Shown piece by piece: positions 17,800 to 25,172 of a stretch of DNA of 37,235 nt. Within the stretch, counting starts at the first letter, position 1. Every line of letters starts with the position of its first letter. Source of the stretch: Bacteroidales bacterium (lineage in GTDB: Bacteria; Bacteroidota; Bacteroidia; Bacteroidales; UBA7960). The position numbers were made by a program, and so were the translations under genes. The stretch lies in assembly GCA_003567205.1 (NCBI GenBank), contig PXAA01000125.1:1-37235 (forward strand). Reading direction: 5' to 3'. The notes beneath the pieces were generated by a model. It saw only the letters and a list, made by a program, of their open reading frames with translations. It made no database searches and was not told where the DNA came from.

Positions 17800-19002
17800 A
17801 TGAGAGAAGTCTTTATATGCGATGCCGTGCGCACACCCGTCGGCCGTTACGGGGGCAGCCTGTCAGCGGTCAGGACAGACGATCTGGCAGCCATCCCCAT
17901 CAGGGCCCTGATGGAAAGAAACCCGGACATTGACTGGCTGGGGGTAGACGATGTGGTTCTGGGATGCGCTAACCAGGCCGGCGAAGACAACAGGAATGTG
18001 GCCCGGATGGCCCTTTTATTGGCGGGTTTGTCAGAAACCATCCCGGGGGTGACCGTCAACAGGTTGTGCGGATCGGGCATGGATGCCATTGGCACGGCTG
18101 CGCGTACCATCAGGGCAGGAGAGGCCGATCTGATCATTGCCGGGGGGGTGGAAAGCATGTCGCGTTCACCCTTTGTTATGGGGAAGTCTGACAAGGCCTT
18201 TTCGCGTTCTGTACAGATGTATGATACCACCATCGGATGGCGTTTTGTCAATAAGGCCCTGGACAAGAAATATGGCACCGAAGCCATGATCGAAACGGCC
18301 GAAAACATTGCTGTGGATTTTAAGATCAACCGCGAAGACCAGGACGCCTTTGCCCATTGGAGCCAGGCGAAAGCCCACAATGCACAGGCCAACGGATCGC
18401 TGGCCCGCGAAATTGTACCGGTAAGCATACCCCAGCGCAAAGGCAACCCCCTGTTGGTGGATACCGACGAACATCCGAGAAAAACATCCCTCGAAAAACT
18501 GTCTTCATTAAAACCCATTTTGCATGAAGGGGCGACGGTAACCGCCGGGAATGCATCCGGTGTAAACGATGGTGCTGCAGCGCTTATCATTGCTTCGGCA
18601 GAAGCTGTAAAAAAGCATGGATTGCGGCCCCTTGTCAGGGTATTGGGCATGGCTGCCGCGGGTGTCCTGCCGAGGATTATGGGCATGGGGCCTGTACCTG
18701 CAACGCAAGCGTTGATGAAGCGCCTGGGCATGAATCTGGACCAAATGGATGTCATTGAACTAAATGAAGCCTTTGCCGCCCAGGCTCTGGGGTGTATGCG
18801 CGAACTGGGCCTTGCTGACGATGATCCGCGGATCAATCCACTGGGTGGCGCCATTGCACTGGGCCATCCGCTGGGCATGAGCGGAGCAAGGCTTGTCACC
18901 ACCGCCATGCATCAATTGCAGGCCGGTGGTCAGAAAACAGCCCTCTGTACCATGTGTATCGGGGTCGGCCAGGGCATTTCCATGGTCATCGAAAAGATAT
19001 AA
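17800..19002 (+). CDS. Acetyl-CoA acyltransferase / 3-oxoadipyl-CoA thiolase-like
   Basis: Thiolase motifs VNRLCGSGMDAI (nucleophilic Cys), NPLGGAIALGHPLGMSGARL (His), ALCTMCIGVGQG (second Cys); N-terminus and IGWRFVNKALDKKYGTEAMIETAENIA closely resemble PcaF. Confidence 0.92.
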   Translation: MREVFICDAVRTPVGRYGGSLSAVRTDDLAAIPIRALMERNPDIDWLGVDDVVLGCANQAGEDNRNVARMALLLAGLSETIPGVTVNRLCGSGMDAIGTAARTIRAGEADLIIAGGVESMSRSPFVMGKSDKAFSRSVQMYDTTIGWRFVNKALDKKYGTEAMIETAENIAVDFKINREDQDAFAHWSQAKAHNAQANGSLAREIVPVSIPQRKGNPLLVDTDEHPRKTSLEKLSSLKPILHEGATVTAGNASGVNDGAAALIIASAEAVKKHGLRPLVRVLGMAAAGVLPRIMGMGPVPATQALMKRLGMNLDQMDVIELNEAFAAQALGCMRELGLADDDPRINPLGGAIALGHPLGMSGARLVTTAMHQLQAGGQKTALCTMCIGVGQGISMVIEKI

Positions 19003-19032
19003 ACCAGGTATTGTTTTCTGATAGGATTGTTC

Positions 19033-20358
19033 TTACAAGTGGTCAATTAGTTGCTCCATGGCGATTCCACGGGAGCCTTTCACCAGGATCTTATAAGCTT
19101 TCAACGGGTTTGCCGCAAGCCATTTTGCGGCTTCCTCCACATGGTCAAATACTTTTGTGTTGTCATTTTCGGGGCAGACCGACTTAAACAGAGGTCCTAC
19201 GAATACATACAACCCGAAACCCTTCGATTTAGCCATTTTGAGAATTTCCTGGTGTTCTTCTTTGGCTGTTTCCCCCAGCTCAAGCATGTCTCCAAGCATT
19301 ACGGCAGTATTTTTCCCGTCAAAACGGCTGAAATTATCCAATGCGGCAGCCATGCTTGTGGGATTGGCATTGTAGGCGTCCAATACCACCATATTGTTTT
19401 TGGTCTCGACGATTTGCGACCTGCTGTTGGCAGGCACATATCCCCCTATGCCACGCATAATGTTTTCTGGTTCCACACCGAAATACAGTGCTGTTGTAAC
19501 GGCTGCCATGATGTTTTCGAAATTGTACGGACCGGTAAGCCGGGTTTCGATGCGCGCTTGCATTCCTTTGCGGGCCTGGCCAAAACCACTGTTTGTTCTG
19601 AAACTGACGTGCAGGTTCGGGAATGACCGGATGATGGCGCCTGAACAATCGTTGGAGTCGTCCTTGCCATAGGTTATGATGTTTTTTGTCCCGGCCAGGG
19701 CAGGCAACCTGCGATCGTCGGTATTTACAAATAGGGTTCCGTGGTTTTGTTGCAGGTACTGGAAAAGTTCTGTTTTTGCGGCCGTTACATTGTCGATATT
19801 GCCAAAGCCCTCGAGGTGTGCCTTGCCGATGTTGGTGATCAGCCCGTGGGTGGGCATGGCGAGCTTGCACAAAGCGGCAATCTCTCCCCGGTGGTTGGCA
19901 CCTATTTCAAGAATGGCAATATCCAGTGGTTTTTGAAACGAAAGCAAACTCAGGGGTAACCCAATGTGGTTGTTGAGGTTTCCACGGGTGGCTATCGAGG
20001 AAAAGGTGGTTGAGAAAACAGCCTGCATGAGCTCTTTGGTGGTGGTTTTGCCATTGCTCCCGGTAATACAGATAACCGGTACATCAAAGCGTTTCCGGTG
20101 GGCATGGCCAAGCACCTGTAAAACAGAGAGCACATCTTCTGTCAACAGGTAATTGTCTCCTTTTACGACATCTGCACGGTCTGCCACCGCCAATTTGCAA
20201 CCAGCTTCCAATGCTTTTCCGGCATACAGGTTGCCGTCACTTTGTTCTCCGCGAAGTGCAAAAAAAATGTCTCCGGGCTTTGCTTCACGGCTGTCAATAC
20301 AGGGCATGCTGCCCTGGTCAATAAGGGTTAGGAGTTTCTGGATCACTTCCTGCTTCAT
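19033..20358 (-). CDS. murF: UDP-N-acetylmuramoyl-tripeptide--D-alanyl-D-alanine ligase
   Basis: CITGSNGKTTTKELMQAVF, ILEIGANHRGEIAALC, DAYNANPTSMAAAL, LKAYKILVKGSRGIAMEQLI. Confidence 0.95.
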   Translation of the reverse strand: MKQEVIQKLLTLIDQGSMPCIDSREAKPGDIFFALRGEQSDGNLYAGKALEAGCKLAVADRADVVKGDNYLLTEDVLSVLQVLGHAHRKRFDVPVICITGSNGKTTTKELMQAVFSTTFSSIATRGNLNNHIGLPLSLLSFQKPLDIAILEIGANHRGEIAALCKLAMPTHGLITNIGKAHLEGFGNIDNVTAAKTELFQYLQQNHGTLFVNTDDRRLPALAGTKNIITYGKDDSNDCSGAIIRSFPNLHVSFRTNSGFGQARKGMQARIETRLTGPYNFENIMAAVTTALYFGVEPENIMRGIGGYVPANSRSQIVETKNNMVVLDAYNANPTSMAAALDNFSRFDGKNTAVMLGDMLELGETAKEEHQEILKMAKSKGFGLYVFVGPLFKSVCPENDNTKVFDHVEEAAKWLAANPLKAYKILVKGSRGIAMEQLIDHL

Positions 20359-21755
20359 GGTGTTCCCATCAGATCCATGGCACAGCGGAAACCAATGTCG
20401 TTGGCCGACTTGCTCTGGTCAAGATACCTCCTGGTACCCGGTGTCAGCCAGTGGATGCGATCTTTCCAGCTGCCCCCTTTGTACACCCTTGCCTCATTGT
20501 TGATAAGGCCTTGTGCATTGGCATAAAAATCGTTGGGTTGCCTTACCGATACGTACCCGGCCTGACGGTTATCCTCGTCTGTTCCGTTGTCGTCATCTGA
20601 TGGCATGGCGGGTCCGTTGCCTGCAGACTGGTTTTGGTATGGTATGGCCCTGCTGGCTTGATAATCGGTGGTTGCCTCGTGGGGCCGGGGCCTGTAAATA
20701 TCCTGCACCCATTCATTAACATTGCCTACCATGTTGTACAGGCCAAAATCATTGGGCCAGAATGAATAAACAGGCATAATGGGGCTTCCTGCCGATCGCT
20801 GGTATCCGGTTACACCCACAAGGTCACCGGGGCCCCGTTGAAAATTCGCCTGAAACTGGCCGGTTGTTCTGCGCTCCCTGCTTCTGATCTGGTTGGGTTC
20901 CCATGGATAGGTACGACGGTCGACCACCGTTTCGTCATACATTTCGCCAGTATGGCCAAGGGCAGCATATTCCCACTCTGCTTCTGTCGGGAGCCTGTAC
21001 CGGGGAAGGATCAGGCCGTCTTCCCATCGCACCCGGCGTGTACCGGTGCCCCTTGGGTCAAGGGCTTCAAGGTTTTCGCGCACCAGGCCATCGTATTCAC
21101 CATAAAGGTATCCCCTGGTGGTAAAATGGCTTTCGGCATTCTGGTCGGGATCCCATTCAAGGATGCCTTCACGCACAAGGATCCATTCGTTGACCCTGTC
21201 GGTGCGCCATGCTGCATAATCGTTTGCCTGCAACCAGCTGACCCCGACAACCGGATAGTCGGCAAAGGCCGGATGTCGCAGGTAATTTTCAAGAAATGGC
21301 TCGTTATAGCTGTTTGGATCCTGCCACAACAGGGTGTCGGGAAGGGTACTGATGTATTTTTCCGGATGGGTCTGACCGTAAATCCTGTAAGTCCATTCAA
21401 TATATTTTAAATAATCCCTGTTGGTCACCTCTGTTTCATCCATATAAAAAGATGGGACAGATACCCGGCGGGGTACATTGCTCCATCCGAATATCAGGTC
21501 ATCATTGGTTCGCCCCATCACAAAGGTGCCTCCCTCAATATAAACCAGCCCGGGTCCTTTTTCCTGTTTCATCTGTTGGCTGTTGGCCAGACCGCCCATG
21601 ATCGGGTGGTTGGTGTCCCAGCCAATGGTCCTTGAGCCATTATCGTTTCGTCCGAAAATGCCGGTATTGCTTCCGCACGAAGACAATAAGACAGCAGATG
21701 CCAGGATGATAAGCACTCCTAAAGCCCTGTTTTTCAAGCTTTTTGTCGTATTCAT
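20355..21755 (-). CDS. gldJ: GldJ-like gliding motility / T9SS lipoprotein with formylglycine-generating-enzyme (SUMF1) fold
   Basis: Lipoprotein signal VLLSSCGSNTG, GLVYIEGGTFVMGRTNDD, VPSFYMDETEVTNRDYLKYIEW, YNMVGNVNEWVQDIYRP, VYKGGSWKDR, DIGFRCAMD. Next to murF, porU and porV, as expected for GldJ. Confidence 0.85.
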   Translation of the reverse strand: MNTTKSLKNRALGVLIILASAVLLSSCGSNTGIFGRNDNGSRTIGWDTNHPIMGGLANSQQMKQEKGPGLVYIEGGTFVMGRTNDDLIFGWSNVPRRVSVPSFYMDETEVTNRDYLKYIEWTYRIYGQTHPEKYISTLPDTLLWQDPNSYNEPFLENYLRHPAFADYPVVGVSWLQANDYAAWRTDRVNEWILVREGILEWDPDQNAESHFTTRGYLYGEYDGLVRENLEALDPRGTGTRRVRWEDGLILPRYRLPTEAEWEYAALGHTGEMYDETVVDRRTYPWEPNQIRSRERRTTGQFQANFQRGPGDLVGVTGYQRSAGSPIMPVYSFWPNDFGLYNMVGNVNEWVQDIYRPRPHEATTDYQASRAIPYQNQSAGNGPAMPSDDDNGTDEDNRQAGYVSVRQPNDFYANAQGLINNEARVYKGGSWKDRIHWLTPGTRRYLDQSKSANDIGFRCAMDLMGTP

Positions 21756-21790
21756 AGGTGTAGATCAAAAAAAAATGGTCAATAAAGTAA

Positions 21791-22786
21791 CTAAAAAGCG
21801 GGTTGTTTTATTATATATTGCCTGATATTTCTGCGCGGACATCCAAATTCAAAGGCAAAACTGAGCTCAAAAATACCATGCGATACATCCGAAAAACCAG
21901 AAAATGAACGATCATAGCTAAATCCAAAACGGTAGTTATTTATGCGGATCCCCAAAAGACCCACCAGGATATTGTTGTTTTCGATGGGATAATTGATCCA
22001 GTGCCGGAACCACAGGCCGATCACAATGCTTTCAAAGCCTGCATAGAGGCCATAGTTCAGATGCGTGCTGTATGCCTGGTGCATAAAAATCAGGTTGGGC
22101 GAAACAAAGAAGGAAGCATCGTGGTGCCGGGCCGACGCGTATCCATCGGGATACAGGTATGCGCCCGCATGGACAGATAGTTTGGCCTTCAGCCTTGAAT
22201 CGATATCCGTGAAAAGGCTCATGTGGGGTTGATTCATATGGTGTACTGCCAGCCCGCCATATATCCTTTCAGAATAGAATAGCATACCTGCACTAAGGTC
22301 TACGGTATGTACCCAGGTGTTGTCCGGTTCGGGCTCGTCGACGGCAAAATTGAACAGGCGCCAGGCAGAATCATTGCGGATATAACTGGCCTGGATCCCA
22401 AAATGTACATTCAGGTTACCGGCTGCCTGTAAATGATAGGCATACATGGCTCCGAAACTGTTCCGTATGACGGGAAGCCCGTTATCTTCCAGCAGATCGC
22501 TTACTGCAGACATATCGCTGGTGGCAATAATGCCGATGCCCCCCTGCAGTGCTTCTACCCGTGTGTCGAAAGAAGCGTTGATGGTATGAAAGTTTTCGAT
22601 GCCCCGCAACTGTCTGTAATTTAATGCAACACGCGAGCAATGGCTGGATCCGGCAAAGGCAGGGTTCAGGTAAAGCGGTGCCGCAAAAAATTGCGAGAAT
22701 ACCGGGTCCTGCGCTATGGCCTTTCGCCCAGGATGGCATAACATACAGGCCATGAAAAGAATGACAAGAAAGCGTTTGCTATTCAT
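21791..22786 (-). CDS. Type IX secretion system membrane protein PorP/SprF family
   Basis: Signal peptide followed by QDPVFSQFFAAPLYLNPAFAGSSHCSRVALNYRQL, the PorP/SprF hallmark. ATG 22786 (MNSKRFLVI) preferred over track start 22813. Confidence 0.9.
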   Translation of the reverse strand: MNSKRFLVILFMACMLCHPGRKAIAQDPVFSQFFAAPLYLNPAFAGSSHCSRVALNYRQLRGIENFHTINASFDTRVEALQGGIGIIATSDMSAVSDLLEDNGLPVIRNSFGAMYAYHLQAAGNLNVHFGIQASYIRNDSAWRLFNFAVDEPEPDNTWVHTVDLSAGMLFYSERIYGGLAVHHMNQPHMSLFTDIDSRLKAKLSVHAGAYLYPDGYASARHHDASFFVSPNLIFMHQAYSTHLNYGLYAGFESIVIGLWFRHWINYPIENNNILVGLLGIRINNYRFGFSYDRSFSGFSDVSHGIFELSFAFEFGCPRRNIRQYIIKQPAF

Positions 22787-22929
22787 AAAGCAGCCACAGA
22801 TGCTGGTTTGCAAGTTGTATAACGCATTTTTTGATGATATACATATACAGGCTGGTCGTTTTATTCTGATTTTCCCGGAAAATAAATCCTTGTATATATG
22901 CGTTGTTGATAATAAATCCCGTTTAAAAA

Positions 22930-23811
22930 ATGAGGCATTATCAATTTGTTGCTGTATTGCTCCTGCTGGTTTTCATTGCTTCGTGCAGCCACGATATTTC
23001 TCCTGTTTCATACCATCCGCGTAAGCCATTGACCCAATCTGTCCGTTACCAGGCATACAATGCCCCCGTTAACGAGATAGGCGTGGGTTTTGGTGTGGCC
23101 AATCTGAACGCCAGGTTTACCGGTGTTAGCCAGAAATCCTTTAACGACAGGGCTGATTATTACCTCGATGATTTGCGCTTTGCCTGGGGTGGTTTTTACC
23201 GTTACGGCATATCACAGGATTTCGGCCTGCACCTGGGTATTGATTTTTTTAATTTTTCCGGGGAGTTTGGTCTGGATGAGGCAGACAGGATCCCATACAG
23301 GAACCGATTCCCCATGGGCCCTGGTGAAAACGGCTTGAATGGCGAAAATGGCGAAGACAACTTCTTTGAAGGCCCCGGTCGGCAGGAAGGCGGGATTGCG
23401 CATCTTGGAGGCTTCATCGAACGATTCGAAAACGGCCTGTTTTCCGTTTCTGTGTATCCCTATTATTACCTGCCATTGTTCCGTGCTGTCCCGCTGAGGG
23501 AGGCCAATGCCAAGCGGGTATTTGTATTTGGTGGCCTTTCCATGGCACTTATCAACCCCACTGTATATAATACAGAAAACAAGATCATCGAAACAGATGA
23601 CACGGAAGATGCCATCAGCCCTGCCGTGTTCGGCATGAGCTTCCCGTTAGGTATTGGCTTTAGCTGGCGTTTGTCCGAAAGGTTCTCTTTTACATACGAC
23701 TTTGGCTATCACTTTTCGTGGTCAAACCATGCCACCGGCATCATAGATCCCCAAAACCATTACGACCGGCATTTTACCAACAGGGTCAGTATAGGATACC
23801 GGATTAACTGA
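22930..23811 (+). CDS. Outer membrane beta-barrel lipoprotein, function unknown
   Basis: Lipobox LVFIASC at the N-terminus; alternating aromatic strand pattern (FSFTYDFGYHFSWSNH..., FTNRVSIGYRIN). Confidence 0.65.
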   Translation: MRHYQFVAVLLLLVFIASCSHDISPVSYHPRKPLTQSVRYQAYNAPVNEIGVGFGVANLNARFTGVSQKSFNDRADYYLDDLRFAWGGFYRYGISQDFGLHLGIDFFNFSGEFGLDEADRIPYRNRFPMGPGENGLNGENGEDNFFEGPGRQEGGIAHLGGFIERFENGLFSVSVYPYYYLPLFRAVPLREANAKRVFVFGGLSMALINPTVYNTENKIIETDDTEDAISPAVFGMSFPLGIGFSWRLSERFSFTYDFGYHFSWSNHATGIIDPQNHYDRHFTNRVSIGYRIN

Positions 23812-23863
23812 GGGTTCAGGGCATTCCATCCGCCATATCCTGAAAAAGCAAAATAATGATTGT

Positions 23864-24916
23864 TTATTCGTCGTCGTCGTCGTCGATCGGTGTACCTGTA
23901 ACGCAACGGATGCTGAACGCATGGGTTTTGTAGTTATAAAACCGGCCGATGCCATCGTGGTCGTGGGTTATCTGGCGGCGCCAAACCTGGTTGGGGTCTT
24001 CTTCGGCGGCGGTGTTTGACCAGAACATGGCAAAACTGCCGAGTTTGTCGAAGCTGCCATCGGCATAGCGATAACCACCCGGGAGCGCACCAAACCCATA
24101 ATGATCCGTTCCGTGTTGTATATCGTGTGCGTCCCACCTCGGGTGGTCGCCGGGCTCATAACCATGGCCTTCCTGGCGGGCAGATTTAAGCAGGGTCCCA
24201 GGACCCACATCAACATGTTCGGCTTCAATATATTCGGTTAGGACTGTCCAGTCATTATCAGAGGGAACCCGCCATCCTTCGGGGCATATTTCACCATTTT
24301 CAATGGCTGCATAAGTGTAAAGCAAACCATAGTGCGCTTCCATCTGCGCGGCATTTTCTATCCCGTATACCAGGGTGGGGTCGTAGGTATGATAACCCGG
24401 TACGTCCTGGCCGTCATGGTATGTTCTGACCCTCAGATTTTCGGTCATCCAGCGTTGGATACCTATGCTTACGGTTCTGTACTGGTTGCCTTCATGGTCT
24501 TCCACAAGGCCAAGTGTGGTAAATGGAATGGTTTTGCCATATTCCACCCGTTCATCGCCATAGGCCACGTAGGCCCTGACATAATAAGGTGTATCCTGCG
24601 AGAGTCCGGTCATGGTGATTGAAAATACGCCGGCCTCAATAAGGTCAGTGCTTATTTCCTCACTTAGCGTATGCGGAGTGCCAAGCTCCGGGGTTTCATG
24701 AGTGCTGTAGGCAATTCCCAGTGCGGACATGTCGCCGCTGGCAGAAAAAAGCGCTATTTCACAAACTGCCGATTCTTCTGTAACTTCTGTCACCTTGTTG
24801 GTGTCTATGACCTCCGGCCCGTTCTCATCATCCTTTTCGCATGCATTTGTAAAAAATGCCAATATCCCCAGCAACAGTAAGGGAAAGAGCCAGGTGTTTT
24901 CTTTCATCTTCATCAT
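23864..24916 (-). CDS. FISUMP domain (Fibrobacter succinogenes major paralogous domain) lipoprotein
   Basis: Lipobox FTNAC followed by EKDDENG; DHEGNQYRTVSIGIQRWMTENLRVRTYHDG, CPEGWRVPSDNDWTVLTEYI, GYRYADGSFDKLGSFAMFWSNTAAE, FSIRCV: FISUMP motifs. Confidence 0.88.
   Translation of the reverse strand: MMKMKENTWLFPLLLLGILAFFTNACEKDDENGPEVIDTNKVTEVTEESAVCEIALFSASGDMSALGIAYSTHETPELGTPHTLSEEISTDLIEAGVFSITMTGLSQDTPYYVRAYVAYGDERVEYGKTIPFTTLGLVEDHEGNQYRTVSIGIQRWMTENLRVRTYHDGQDVPGYHTYDPTLVYGIENAAQMEAHYGLLYTYAAIENGEICPEGWRVPSDNDWTVLTEYIEAEHVDVGPGTLLKSARQEGHGYEPGDHPRWDAHDIQHGTDHYGFGALPGGYRYADGSFDKLGSFAMFWSNTAAEEDPNQVWRRQITHDHDGIGRFYNYKTHAFSIRCVTGTPIDDDDDE
23868..23885. repeat. (TCG)6 trinucleotide run encoding the C-terminal poly-Asp of the FISUMP lipoprotein
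   Basis: TCGTCGTCGTCGTCGTCG read directly; the protein ends ...GTPIDDDDDE. Confidence 0.9.
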
Positions 24917-25172
24917 ACAATTTCTTTATGGCGGGTTTATTTATCTTTGTGCCCTGATTTTAACCTCAGGTTTTTACTGACACAGGTTTATAACGCAAGA
25001 GCCCCTGTTATTCGTACATTTAAACAGAAAAAGATACAATTTTTTCGTCTGTTGCCATGCCTGAATTGTTGTTTGCGGACAAAATATCCCATGGCTTTTG
25101 GCGTTTTTAAAACAATCGAACCATTGGTGTGCAGCGCTGTTTACATATTGTTGTACTGGCTTTTTTTATAAG

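Noticed and set aside
17847-18908. 353 aa minus-strand ORF antisense to the thiolase
   Set aside because: Thiolase on the opposite strand has full catalytic motifs; the antisense product is Ser/Ala/Pro-rich with no recognisable domain, as expected from a GC-biased shadow frame.
13409-19002. Classical clostridial lysine fermentation cluster
   Set aside because: Only a KamA homologue and CoA transferase fit; KamDE, Kdd, Kce and Kal are absent and the lysine-binding Asp residues appear replaced.
20355-21755. Genuine formylglycine-generating enzyme for sulfatase maturation
   Set aside because: SUMF1 fold is present, but it is a lipoprotein with GldJ-like features beside murF, porU and porV, and no sulfatase genes are in the window.
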